From Anaerobutyricum stercoris (GTDB lineage: Bacteria > Bacillota > Clostridia > Lachnospirales > Lachnospiraceae), in NCBI GenBank assembly GCA_019116455.1, contig DXBR01000042.1, forward strand, positions 1 through 64,000: a DNA stretch of 64,000 nucleotides, in the 5' to 3' direction. Both the position numbers and the translations under genes were made by a program. Position 1 is the first letter of the stretch, and each line of letters opens with the position of its first letter. Under the pieces are notes generated by a model. It did not search any database and had not been told where the DNA came from. It saw only the letters and a list, made by a program, of their open reading frames with translations. Of the stretch, positions 26,607-35,284 are shown one piece after another.

Positions 26607-27974
26607 TTATAACTCCAGATCTCTTTTGTACATGGCAATCCTTTTTTCTATCTCTTCCAGCTCCCTGTCTATCTCTTCAATCCTCTTTTTCTTTGCTTCA
26701 ATATCTATCTTTGCCAGTTTCACTTTTTTCACAATATATCGGGGCAGATTCAGATTGTAATCGTTCTTTTCCAGATCCGGCTGCTCCACGCGGCTGCAAA
26801 AACCCGGAATAGTCTTTCGTTCTTTCCAGGCAATCTCTATCGTATGAAGCTGTTCCTTCCCAAAGCACTCCGTCTCAGAGCAATCAAAAAACATGACATC
26901 CTTCCGGGAACGATTCTTCTGAAGAAGTAAGAACACTTCCTTCTGTCCCGCCACCGGCAGGATATGATCCGGCAGCAGCATCACCATATCGAGTCCGTTC
27001 TGTTCCTTCACCAGAAAACGCCGAAGCTGAGACTCCCGGCCTTCCCGATAGAGGAGTGCTCCCGGCAGGATGGCCGCTAAAACGCCGCCTTCCTTCAACA
27101 TGGAAAAAGCAGATAAAAGAAATGGCAGCTCTCCCTTTGAGATATTACCGATGGCATCCATGAGCTTACGGGAATCTTCATTTTCGGCCATGATGCTCCC
27201 GGCTCCGGCTCCTTCCGGCATATAAATGCCGACGGCATCAAACTTTTCCGCAGAAACACTTTCCCTCTTCCATTCTTTCCAGTCATAAATATGGAGAGAG
27301 TCCCTTGGAACACCGCTCATATACCCAAGAATCCGGAGAATCTCCCGGTAACCCTCATGACTGTCATAGCCGGAAATATCCAGTCCCGCCGAATGATCTG
27401 ACATACACCGATATAAAAGTCCATACTCAAAATCAGGCACAAAAATACGCTGCACGGAGGCAACACTCCTGGAAAAAAACAGACGGTACAGCCGCAGCGC
27501 CTCATCTGAGATGATTGTCTCCTTTTTCATACCGGCAAATTCTTTTAACAAATCTTCAAAAAAAGCCGGATATTTCTCCAGCAAAAGAGCGTCATTGTCC
27601 CAGAGATTCATTTTTTTAATCAGCTTCCGCACAAACCTCGCATAACTCTTCTGTTTTTCCGTGGACTGCATTCTTGTCAGGTTCCTGTAAAAAGAAAAGT
27701 CCGTCAGCTGAAAACGACCGCTGGCAAGATGAAGAAACGGGGAAACCGCTTCAATAAACCGAAGAAAAGACGGAAGCTGCAGTTTGCCCCGGACCGCCAT
27801 ACGAACCATAGCTTCAAGTTTATAGCAATCCTCCAGTTTTTGGTCATATCGCAGACACAGGTAATGATAAAATAAAAGAAAAACACAGGCGTCCCTGTAC
27901 TCCTCGAAGGTCAGCCCCGGATGACTCTCTCCGGGGATTGACATGAATTCATAATGCAGTTGTTTCTCATCCAT
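26607..27974 (-). CDS. Degenerate type I DNA methyltransferase (HsdM-like) protein
   Basis: A 455-residue protein whose architecture follows HsdM: an N-terminal helical region, a central Rossmann-like part (LPFLLSAFSMLKEGGVLAAILPGALLYREG) and the C-terminal HsdM element EKNDYNLNLPRYIV followed by a coiled coil of IEEIDRELEEIEKRIAMYKR. The catalytic NPPF/Y motif that should follow FDAV is missing: the sequence reads FDAVGIYMPEGAGAG. No FxGxG SAM-binding loop is clear either. It may therefore be a non-catalytic relative that still pairs with the HsdS-like protein upstream. Start ATG at 27974 is eight bases after AAGG; GTG at 27983 is an alternative. There is no hsdR. Confidence 0.65.
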   Translation of the reverse strand: MDEKQLHYEFMSIPGESHPGLTFEEYRDACVFLLFYHYLCLRYDQKLEDCYKLEAMVRMAVRGKLQLPSFLRFIEAVSPFLHLASGRFQLTDFSFYRNLTRMQSTEKQKSYARFVRKLIKKMNLWDNDALLLEKYPAFFEDLLKEFAGMKKETIISDEALRLYRLFFSRSVASVQRIFVPDFEYGLLYRCMSDHSAGLDISGYDSHEGYREILRILGYMSGVPRDSLHIYDWKEWKRESVSAEKFDAVGIYMPEGAGAGSIMAENEDSRKLMDAIGNISKGELPFLLSAFSMLKEGGVLAAILPGALLYREGRESQLRRFLVKEQNGLDMVMLLPDHILPVAGQKEVFLLLQKNRSRKDVMFFDCSETECFGKEQLHTIEIAWKERKTIPGFCSRVEQPDLEKNDYNLNLPRYIVKKVKLAKIDIEAKKKRIEEIDRELEEIEKRIAMYKRDLEL

Positions 27975-27987
27975 TCCTCTCACCTTC

Positions 27988-28581
27988 TCAAAGTTTCTTC
28001 AGATACTGCATCATCTCTTCGGAGAGCACAGACTTCTCCAGTTCCATTCTCTCCATGAGCAGCAGCCTCTTTCTCTTCTGATAATAATACAGCTTGCCGA
28101 TGGACATCTGTGTGGCAAGGTCCGGACATTCAATCATAAGCTGCCGGATCATATGGATGGACAGCACCTTCACAGAGGAATTGCCCTGGATGGCGATGGC
28201 TCTCTGCAGCTTAATCTCCGGATGTTCATTAAAATACCAGGCAAAATAATAAGGGTCCATGATTCCATTATGAAACTCAATGGACACAAAATTGGACGGA
28301 ATGATCTTTCCCTCATGCTGTTTTTCCAGCACCGCCGCCCGGTGAAAAGAGGTAAGTCCGATAACAATACTATGTTCCCTGGCCAGATTCAGATTGCCCA
28401 CCTTTTTTTTGTCCACAAAAACAGAAGGAACCTCATAATCCGTAATACCATTCTCCTCATCCAAAAGCTGGCTGATGGATAAAATAGGATATTCGATTCC
28501 TTCACTCTGCACCTTAGGCTTTATACGGTTCAAAACCACACCATGGGTAATCTGACTGATTTGTTCCAGAAGAAGCTCCAC
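27988..28581 (-). CDS. Half-size HsdS-like specificity protein
   Basis: A 197-residue protein with one target-recognition-like domain (SIEFHNGIMDPYYFAWYFNE, then IQGNSSVKVLSIHMIRQLMIECPDL) and one helical spacer (ATQMSIGKLYYYQKRKRLLLMERMELEK), the order of half an HsdS subunit, which normally has two such units and about 400 residues. Half-HsdS proteins can work as dimers. Start is GTG at 28581 with GTGGGG ten bases before and a promoter at 28616-28644. It lies immediately upstream of the degenerate HsdM gene, so the two are one operon. No restriction subunit is present. Confidence 0.7.
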   Translation of the reverse strand: MELLLEQISQITHGVVLNRIKPKVQSEGIEYPILSISQLLDEENGITDYEVPSVFVDKKKVGNLNLAREHSIVIGLTSFHRAAVLEKQHEGKIIPSNFVSIEFHNGIMDPYYFAWYFNEHPEIKLQRAIAIQGNSSVKVLSIHMIRQLMIECPDLATQMSIGKLYYYQKRKRLLLMERMELEKSVLSEEMMQYLKKL

Positions 28582-28615
28582 TGTACATTTACCCCACTTT
28601 CACATGTTATTTTCC

Positions 28616-28644
28616 ATTATAACTTCTTTTTTTAATTCAGGCAA
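28616..28644 (-). promoter_or_regulatory. Promoter of the HsdS/HsdM-like operon
   Basis: On the minus strand TTGCCT and TATAAT are separated by 17 bases. Transcription would start near 28609, giving a leader of about 28 bases, which supports the GTG start at 28581. Confidence 0.65.
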
Positions 28645-28737
28645 TACTAAAAATGGGGATTTGTCGAGGTGATAAAAAGCAGGAAAATATACATAACACA
28701 GATGACATTCCTTTCCCCCGATAAATCATGAAAAACA

Positions 28738-28766
28738 TTGAATCTCTCCGCTAATCGTTTTATAAT
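28738..28766 (+). promoter_or_regulatory. Promoter of the EFR1-type gene
   Basis: TTGAAT and TATAAT are separated by 17 bases, about 60 bases before the GTG start. Confidence 0.62.
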
Positions 28767-28825
28767 ATAAGAAATTGTGCCAATAAAATGTACATTTACA
28801 AATCAAAACGATGGGAGGATTTATT

Positions 28826-29620
28826 GTGAAGATATCAAAAGTATACTGCGCTTATTTCAGCCCGGGGGACACCACCAAAAAAGTGGTCACCGGTATTGGT
28901 GAGTCTTTTAACGACTATCCGGTAGAGAATATTAACCTTACTGATTATGATATGCGCCAGAATCATTTCCGGTTTACGGAAAATCAGCTGCTGATCATCG
29001 GCGTGCCGGTTTACGGCGGACGGATCCCGACTCCGGTGAGCGAGTGTTTAAGCCGGTTCCGCGGCATCAGCACTCCGGTGGTGCTGGTGGCGACTTACGG
29101 CAACAGGGCTGTCGATGACGCGCTGATGGAACTTTATAAAGAACTTGGCAGTAAGGGATTTGTTCCTGTGGCAGCCGCTTCTTTTGTCTGTCAGCACACT
29201 TATCTGAGCGATCTGGCGCACGGCCGTCCGGACGAGAAGGATATGGCTGTAGTGAAAGAATTTGGCGATAAGATCAAAGAACGCCTGCGCCTTGCCGTGA
29301 TCTACGACATGAAGAAGCTTGATATTCCGGGAAGCTATCCTTATGAGAAGCCGCCGATGACTCAGTTCCCGTTCAACGTGGAGACTAACGAATACTGCAT
29401 CTACTGTATGCTCTGCGCCGGCGTCTGTCCGATGAAAGCTATCAGCGACAGCAATCCGCGGGATATCAACAATGATGTCTGCGTCCGCTGCGGCGCCTGC
29501 ATCCGCATCTGTCCGGCCCAGGCCAAATCCTTCACGGAAGAGCCTCTGGAAGCGCTCCGTAACCGGCTGCTGCGCCCGCTGTGCGATACAAGACAGGAGC
29601 CGTGGTATACCGTCGGATAA
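28826..29620 (+). CDS. EFR1-type flavodoxin-ferredoxin protein
   Basis: A 264-residue two-domain redox protein. Residues 1-160 are flavodoxin-like (VYCAYFSPGDTTKKVVTGIGESF, LIIGVPVYGGRIP for FMN), and the C-terminus has two 4Fe-4S motifs, CIYCMLCAGVCPMKAI and CVRCGACIRICPAQA. Such EFR1 proteins pass electrons in anaerobes; the partners are unknown. The start is GTG at 28826, seven bases after GGGAGG; the upstream ATG at 28811 overlaps that site and is unlikely to be used. A promoter lies at 28738-28766 and a possible terminator follows. Confidence 0.88.
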   Translation: MKISKVYCAYFSPGDTTKKVVTGIGESFNDYPVENINLTDYDMRQNHFRFTENQLLIIGVPVYGGRIPTPVSECLSRFRGISTPVVLVATYGNRAVDDALMELYKELGSKGFVPVAAASFVCQHTYLSDLAHGRPDEKDMAVVKEFGDKIKERLRLAVIYDMKKLDIPGSYPYEKPPMTQFPFNVETNEYCIYCMLCAGVCPMKAISDSNPRDINNDVCVRCGACIRICPAQAKSFTEEPLEALRNRLLRPLCDTRQEPWYTVG

Positions 29621-29678
29621 TTCAGTAATCGCAGTACCGCCAATGAGAATAAATTAAAGCGTTACAGCAAAAACCGCC

Positions 29679-29750
29679 ACAAACAAGGAGCTCCATCTAC
29701 TGCATGTCAATGGCATGGATATCTCCGTTTGTGACAGTTTTATTTTATTC
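29679..29750 (+). terminator. Possible terminator after the EFR1-type gene
   Basis: CACAAAC..GGAG and CTCCGTTTGTG form a stem with a long loop, followed by the T-rich tract TTTTATTTTATT. The stem has a two-base bulge, so confidence is moderate. Confidence 0.5.
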
Positions 29751-29783
29751 ATTGCAAAATGTAATTATTATGTCATCCTGCCT

Positions 29784-29978
29784 CTACCGCACCGGCTCAT
29801 CCGGCATCACGAAGGCCGCGATGATATAGATGAGGATTCCAGGAACGAATCCCCAGAGAGTGATGAAAACGACAATCAGGCGGACGATGGTGGAATCAAT
29901 GCCGAAATAATCGGCGATTCCGCCGCACACGCCGAGAATCTTTCTGTCTGTTTCTGATTTATATAACTTTCTTCCCAT
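29784..29978 (-). CDS. PspC-domain membrane protein
   Basis: A 64-residue protein with the PspC domain: KILGVCGGIADYFGIDSTIVRL followed by one membrane helix with WGFVPGILIYIIAAFVMP. PspC domains act in membrane-stress responses, but small single-domain copies are of unknown role. Start ATG at 29978 follows GGAAGGAG and lies 5 bases after the stop of the DD-carboxypeptidase gene, so they share an operon. Confidence 0.85.
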   Translation of the reverse strand: MGRKLYKSETDRKILGVCGGIADYFGIDSTIVRLIVVFITLWGFVPGILIYIIAAFVMPDEPVR

Positions 29979-29983
29979 AATAT

Positions 29984-31531
29984 TCAGGCTCCTTCCTCTG
30001 CTGTCCGGATAATCTGATTAGTCAGATATTCCATCCATTTTTTATTAAATCCCGCCAGGGCGTTCATGTTTCCGTGAGACAATTCCGGATATGTTACCTG
30101 CGCTCCTTCTTCCGAAGCAGACAACTGCATGTCCCCTGTCAGAAATTCCGGATGAGACGCATAGTAGCGTACCTGATAGTCAGAAATCTTATCCGCAATG
30201 AGCAGCGCCTGCTTTCTGGTCAGAATCTGTTTTGCATTGCGGCAGGAATCGTCAGAAGACAAACCATTTTTTAAGAAAAGGGCATAGGCTTCTTTTTCTT
30301 CTTCGGACAGCTCCTCAATTCCTGAACAGCCGTTCAATGCTTCCTGCACCTCTTCCTCAGTCAGATATTCCGGGAAAAGTTCCTGTACCAGAGAAGCCAG
30401 ACGGCTCACCGTCACATTTCCCCTGCTGTTGCCCTTCTCAAACACATCAAGAACCGCATTATCCGCAAGGTCGTTCACTCCCCGGAGCATCTTTGCCAGT
30501 TCTGTTCTGGTCACCGCTCTCTGCGGATGAAACAGTCCGTCTTTTGCAGACGGATAACATCCCAGATCCGCGTACTCGTCATATACATCTCCCAGATCGT
30601 CGGAGCATCTCACGTCGTAGTTTCCGGAAGTAAGCTGCAGTTTCCCGTTCTCATATTTTTTAAATGTGTAATCCAGGAGCTTTCGTATGGAAGAAAATGT
30701 ACTCTCTTTGCTCACATTTCCAAAATATGCGCAGATAACCTCATGCCCTTCGTCATCCACAGCCGTGGCAATGAAAACGTCTCCCGCCGCATTGGTCGTA
30801 CCGGATTTGGAACCGATGATCGTGTACTCGTCCTCATCATAGCTGGCCATTCCTCTCAAAAACCAGTTGGTCGTGTTGCAGCTGACCAGTCCGTTGCTGG
30901 TATCATAGTGGGATTTAGCCACAGCGGAACGAATCTCCGGAATCGTCATGGCATACCGGCATATTTCCGCCATCTCCGCTGCCGTGGAATAGGTTTTGTC
31001 AAAGCCTGCACCGATATCAGAACCAACCGGATTATCAAAGCTGGTCTGGGTGAGTCCCATCTCCGCACATTTTGCGTTCATGGCCTCCACACAGGCCTCT
31101 TTGGAACCAAACACACCGGCCGCCAGGGAATCCGTCGCATCGGCGGCAGAAGCGACAAGGCACATACTCAGCAAATCTTTAAAAGTGAATTTTACCCCTG
31201 ACGGCAGACCCAGGCAATAAGTGCCGTATGTGGTTCCGTTAATTATTTCTGATTTAGTTTTGATCTTTTTATTGACATTGCCATTCTCTATGCAGACAAT
31301 GGCCGTCATCAGCTTCGCTGTGCTGGCAGGATAGATCATTTTGTTTTCATCCTGTCCGAAAAGAATCTCACCGGAACCGGCGTCCATCACCGCATAGGCA
31401 TGGCACTGCATTTTCGGCGCGCGCACCTTTGCCTCTCCTCTGGCGGGTAAAAGCAGGCAAAGACAGAATACTGCCGCTACAAAAAAGCCTGCCCGTCTGC
31501 GCATGTTTTTATCCATCGTATAGTCTGACAT
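29984..31531 (-). CDS. D-alanyl-D-alanine carboxypeptidase family protein (S11) with SLH-like tail
   Basis: A 515-residue exported protein: signal peptide (MRRRAGFFVAAVFCLCLLLPARGEA), then the penicillin-binding fold with the nucleophile in YPASTAKLMTAIV near residue 70 and KSGTTNAAGDVF near 245. The SxN motif reads SAAD in MCLVASAADATDSL, so the asparagine is an alanine. Residues 310-510 resemble S-layer homology modules (GLFHPQRAVTRTELAKML), which attach proteins to the cell wall. Start ATG at 31531 follows GAGGAG. Family enzymes trim the stem pentapeptide of peptidoglycan; activity here is uncertain because of the altered motif. Confidence 0.83.
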   Translation of the reverse strand: MSDYTMDKNMRRRAGFFVAAVFCLCLLLPARGEAKVRAPKMQCHAYAVMDAGSGEILFGQDENKMIYPASTAKLMTAIVCIENGNVNKKIKTKSEIINGTTYGTYCLGLPSGVKFTFKDLLSMCLVASAADATDSLAAGVFGSKEACVEAMNAKCAEMGLTQTSFDNPVGSDIGAGFDKTYSTAAEMAEICRYAMTIPEIRSAVAKSHYDTSNGLVSCNTTNWFLRGMASYDEDEYTIIGSKSGTTNAAGDVFIATAVDDEGHEVICAYFGNVSKESTFSSIRKLLDYTFKKYENGKLQLTSGNYDVRCSDDLGDVYDEYADLGCYPSAKDGLFHPQRAVTRTELAKMLRGVNDLADNAVLDVFEKGNSRGNVTVSRLASLVQELFPEYLTEEEVQEALNGCSGIEELSEEEKEAYALFLKNGLSSDDSCRNAKQILTRKQALLIADKISDYQVRYYASHPEFLTGDMQLSASEEGAQVTYPELSHGNMNALAGFNKKWMEYLTNQIIRTAEEGA

Positions 31532-31574
31532 TTTTCATCTCCTCCTCTTTTGTTTCCCGTAGTTTCATTCGCTC

Positions 31575-32375
31575 TCAGGAAAACAGCCGCTCAAATCTCC
31601 CTTTTCTGCAGAAGGAACGGTCGTCTTTCTGAAGCGCAAGATACATCTCTTCAATCATCTGCGCACATTCTGCTCTGCTGTCTTTATAAAGCCGGTATAG
31701 ATGCCGGCAGGTATCTCTGTTCTGAGGATTCATCTTTTTCTTCCGGAAATAATGCTGGAAACTGAGCCGTGGCAGAAAATTCTCATTGATAAAAGCAGTT
31801 ACCGCCCGTTTCACTCCAAAATGAGAGTGGAAAAAGTGATTCAGGATCAGCTTCATATACCAGAGTCCTGTGCTGATCTTTCGGGCGGGAATCCCGTAAT
31901 ACGGCCCGATCACAGACGAATAGGTAAGGCCGGTCCGGATGTGTCTTGCCACCTTATAATGCAGAGGGTTCCTGTAATCCCTCTTCATCATAAGATAATC
32001 CCAGTCCGTCTCCATCTCCGCATGGCTGATGCCCGTCTCGGCCATCCTCTGCCGGATATAAGGGTGACATGTGCTGTCCAGGATATAATGTGTCATAAAT
32101 CCCGCCAAATAAGCAAAAGCCGCATTTTTCCGGCGCTGTTTTTTAAACACGGTAAATGCATGTTCCAGAAAGCATCGCATCGGCTCGTCATGAACTTTTA
32201 CGCCGTACTGATTCACTTCATTTTTGGAAAAAGAACGGTAATAGAATAAAATATCCGGTCCATGTACGCCGATATTATAATAATTAATATATGGAAGTAT
32301 CTTTTTCTGCAATTTCGGACTAAGCATCCGAATGATCTCCTGTCCGTAAGTATAATGTGTGTATGTTGTTGGCAT
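31575..32375 (-). CDS. Zinc-dependent phospholipase C-like protein
   Basis: A 266-residue soluble protein with the Zn-dependent PLC-like pattern: histidines in MPTTYTHYTYGQEI, NIGVHGPDILFYYR near residues 33-46, and FAYLAGFMTHYILDSTCHPYIR near 95-116, with CFLEHAF. No signal peptide is visible, so the protein is probably not a secreted toxin and its substrate is unknown. Start ATG at 32375 is six bases after GAAGAGGG; the ATG at 32381 lies in that region and is less likely. It precedes the carboxypeptidase gene by 43 bases. Confidence 0.8.
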   Translation of the reverse strand: MPTTYTHYTYGQEIIRMLSPKLQKKILPYINYYNIGVHGPDILFYYRSFSKNEVNQYGVKVHDEPMRCFLEHAFTVFKKQRRKNAAFAYLAGFMTHYILDSTCHPYIRQRMAETGISHAEMETDWDYLMMKRDYRNPLHYKVARHIRTGLTYSSVIGPYYGIPARKISTGLWYMKLILNHFFHSHFGVKRAVTAFINENFLPRLSFQHYFRKKKMNPQNRDTCRHLYRLYKDSRAECAQMIEEMYLALQKDDRSFCRKGRFERLFS

Positions 32376-32484
32376 AAGCATCCCTCTTCTTTCGCATCTG
32401 TCTTATTTTATCATAATATTCCTGATGTTAAAAGGCTGAAAATTCTTCATAATTTCGTTTTTTCGAACAAAAACAACAAAATAA

Positions 32485-32513
32485 TTGCGTATTTACTGTA
32501 TAACTGTTATAAT
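32485..32513 (+). promoter_or_regulatory. Promoter of the phosphofructokinase gene
   Basis: TTGCGT and TATAAT are separated by 17 bases, about 50 bases before the start codon. Confidence 0.68.
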
Positions 32514-32563
32514 GATTGAAAAAAATTGTGCATTTTTTTACACAAGGAGGAGGTACATTTATT

Positions 32564-33805
32564 ATGAAAGGAAATGTATTGGTCGGCCAGTCCGGAGGAC
32601 CGACGGCTGTCATCAATTCCAGCCTGGCAGGGGTTATCCAGGCTGCTAAAAAATATGGAGCAGGCAAGGTTTACGGCATGCACTATGGCATCGAAGGCTT
32701 TCTGAAAGAAGATATCATTGATCTGGATGAGTATATCACCTGTCACGCTGATTTATCTTTGTTAAAAAGGACGCCTTCCGCTTTTCTCGGTTCCTGCCGT
32801 TATAAGCTTCCGCCGATCGAGGGCAACGAAGATGTCTATGACAGAATGTTCGAGATCATGGAAAAGTACAATATCGAATATTTTCTTTATATTGGCGGAA
32901 ACGACTCCATGGATACTATTAAGATGCTGTCTGATTATGCCGCCAAAAAAGATAAGCCTCAGAAATTCATGGGCGTTCCTAAAACTATCGACAATGATCT
33001 GCCTCTTACAGATCATACCCCGGGTTATGGCTCCGCCGCCAAATATATCGCCACATCCATGAAAGAGATCATCCGGGACAACGCCAGCTTCGGAGCATCC
33101 AAACCGACCGTCTGCGTTGTTGAGATCATGGGACGCCATGCCGGCTGGCTGACAGCCGCCTCCGCACTTTCCAGAGACAGTGACTGCGAAGGACCGGATC
33201 TGATCTATCTGCCGGAGGTTCCATTCGATCTGGACAGTTTTATGGAAAAAGTGAAACATCTGGCTGAGACGAAACGCTCCGTGGTCATCGCTGTTTCTGA
33301 GGGCGTTCGCCTGGCCGACGGCCGTTTTGTCTGTGAACTTGGAAACATGTCGGACTATGTGGACGCGTTCGGACACAAACAGCTTTCCGGCTGCGCTTCT
33401 TTCCTGACCAACAAGATTACGGAAGCCACCGGTTTAAAGTCCCGTCCAATTGAATTCTCCACTCTGCAGCGCTGTGCCACCCACATGGCATCCCGCGTGG
33501 ATGTGGATGAAGCCGCCGCCGTGGGATTTGTCGCCTGTCAGGCGGCAATGGAAGGGCACACCGGCATGATGATCACTATTCAGGTCACCAGCCGGGAACC
33601 GTACCTTGTTACCTACAATAAATATGACATTCATGAAATCGCAAATGTGGAGCGAAAAGTCCCTCGCGACTGGATCATCAACGACGGCACTTATGTCAGC
33701 GAAAAGTATCTGGAATACGCCCGCCCGCTGATTCTCGGCAACATTCTTCCGTATTATGCCGGAGGACTTCCAAAGCACCTTACGCTTCATACAAAAGATA
33801 AATAG
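32564..33805 (+). CDS. Phosphofructokinase, PPi-dependent type
   Basis: A 413-residue glycolytic enzyme making fructose 1,6-bisphosphate. It contains VLVGQSGGPTAVINSS, YIGGNDSMDTI, VPKTIDNDLPLTDHTPGYGSA and MGRHAGWLTA. Pyrophosphate-using forms carry an aspartate where ATP-dependent ones have glycine after IGGD/N, and a lysine in PKTIDNDL where ATP forms have PGTIDND; both occur here, so PPi use is inferred. The start is ATG at 32564, 12 bases after AGGAGGAGG; in-frame codons to 32516 have no site. The gene has its own promoter and terminator. Confidence 0.92.
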   Translation: MKGNVLVGQSGGPTAVINSSLAGVIQAAKKYGAGKVYGMHYGIEGFLKEDIIDLDEYITCHADLSLLKRTPSAFLGSCRYKLPPIEGNEDVYDRMFEIMEKYNIEYFLYIGGNDSMDTIKMLSDYAAKKDKPQKFMGVPKTIDNDLPLTDHTPGYGSAAKYIATSMKEIIRDNASFGASKPTVCVVEIMGRHAGWLTAASALSRDSDCEGPDLIYLPEVPFDLDSFMEKVKHLAETKRSVVIAVSEGVRLADGRFVCELGNMSDYVDAFGHKQLSGCASFLTNKITEATGLKSRPIEFSTLQRCATHMASRVDVDEAAAVGFVACQAAMEGHTGMMITIQVTSREPYLVTYNKYDIHEIANVERKVPRDWIINDGTYVSEKYLEYARPLILGNILPYYAGGLPKHLTLHTKDK

Positions 33806-33818
33806 AATTGCTTATTAT

Positions 33819-33849
33819 GAGCCCTGTTCCGCAGGGCTCTTTGATTTTT
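33819..33849 (+). terminator. Terminator after phosphofructokinase
   Basis: GAGCCCTG and CAGGGCTC form an 8-base-pair stem with a short loop, followed by TTTGATTTTT. Confidence 0.82.
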
Positions 33850-33907
33850 CCGGCAAATATCTCCGGTATTCCTTAGAAGACGTCTCCTTCCGGTCAGGAT
33901 ACGCCGG

Positions 33908-35233
33908 TCAGCGGATCTTCCGGCACTCAGTATAATACCTCTTATCCTGCGCATGTCCCATGGAAAAGGTTTTTCTCGGCAGTGCCCCGTCATCCTTCAC
34001 TGATGGAAAAAGTTCCTCTTTCTTCATATCCGGCAGCAAAAATCCGATACTTCCTTCCTCTTTCGAAAGAGCAAGCACTGTATCCGCCCCATGAATGTAA
34101 TCCATACTGATCGGATGTTCTTTCTGGTAACTATCCAGAAAATTCTGCAGACTTCCCACCGTCAACTTGGAAGAAGTCTTCGTGATGATCGCACTGTGAC
34201 GAACGCCATCCCGGACGATCTCCATTTTCTGCAGATGTTCCGATACATTTTCTTCTTCAAAAACAAGTCCTAGTTTCTCTGTCATCTCCGCCATCATACT
34301 GTCTACATCGGCCTGACTGACAATTCGGTGAATGGCCTCAAACTCCAGCGCCGGACTGTGGAGGTTGACGATCTCCGCCAGCGCATATCTGGCTGGATGC
34401 TGTGAAAAATTTTTTTCCGGATACGCCTCCTTCAGCTGCTCATAAAATGCTTTGGCCGACGCCAGTGAATGATTGCCGTCACCCACAGCAAAGACCAGAG
34501 CCGACAGGTTATGCTGCCGTTCAGACGCTTCTGACGCAGCACAGTCTGCTGCACCGCTGATCGCCTGACCGGGTGTTTCCGTCATCTGCCCTGCTGCCAG
34601 GGCGTCAAGAGCCTCCAAAATCCTTCTCTGCTCTTTTTCTTCAAGAAGGTATCCCCGCAGATGGCCTCCCCCCTGCATCAGATCAAAGTCATAGAGGAGC
34701 TTTTCCTCTTTCCGATACATGTAGCAAGGTTCTATGACCGTCCGGTTCTTATCATCAATGAGAAGCATGATGTGCGGCAGTTCCAGCGGCGCATTCTGGC
34801 GGACACGGATTCTGGGCGGGATCCGCTCTTCCACCGTGGCTTCCGTGGCTCTCACAAGAGAATTGCTTCCTTTGTGATAATCATACTGCGCAAGGTCAAT
34901 GCACCCCATAATGCCGGCGCGCATTTTTCCGCTACTGTCCGTTCTCTCCACATAAATCATCGCATTTTCATACCTGTCAAACAAATCGTCCGAAAGATAC
35001 CGGTCCATGGAACGGTGAATCTCCTCCAGTTTTTCTTTCTCCTGCGGGCCGTCCAGATATACTTCCGGCAGAATCATCCGCAGGGTAGACGGTGCTTCGC
35101 CGACAATCCTTTCCGTCTCTTCCCAGTATTCCGGCTCGCTGGTAAACTGGTCGCAGGCGATCACAGACCACCGGGACATATCGGTTCCGTTTTTTGGCAG
35201 CAGAATATCTGCCGGATAAAATGCTTGGTTCAT
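33908..35233 (-). CDS. DUF1015-family protein
   Basis: A 441-residue cytosolic protein of the DUF1015 family. Characteristic parts are WSVIACDQFTSEPEYW near residue 22, GCIDLAQYDYHKGS near 115, and VFAVGDGNHSLASAKAFYEQ near 265. The function of the family is unsettled; a link to D-amino-acid or cofactor metabolism is only conjecture. A possible linker insert rich in Ala/Glu (about residues 230-255) is seen. Start ATG at 35233 follows GAGAGGAG. It follows the DUF1638 gene by 51 bases, so they are probably co-transcribed. Confidence 0.85.
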   Translation of the reverse strand: MNQAFYPADILLPKNGTDMSRWSVIACDQFTSEPEYWEETERIVGEAPSTLRMILPEVYLDGPQEKEKLEEIHRSMDRYLSDDLFDRYENAMIYVERTDSSGKMRAGIMGCIDLAQYDYHKGSNSLVRATEATVEERIPPRIRVRQNAPLELPHIMLLIDDKNRTVIEPCYMYRKEEKLLYDFDLMQGGGHLRGYLLEEKEQRRILEALDALAAGQMTETPGQAISGAADCAASEASERQHNLSALVFAVGDGNHSLASAKAFYEQLKEAYPEKNFSQHPARYALAEIVNLHSPALEFEAIHRIVSQADVDSMMAEMTEKLGLVFEEENVSEHLQKMEIVRDGVRHSAIITKTSSKLTVGSLQNFLDSYQKEHPISMDYIHGADTVLALSKEEGSIGFLLPDMKKEELFPSVKDDGALPRKTFSMGHAQDKRYYTECRKIR

Positions 35234-35284
35234 TTTGCTTTCTCCTCTCTTTTTTCTCCCGCACCTGCGGAGCATTGCGGTATC

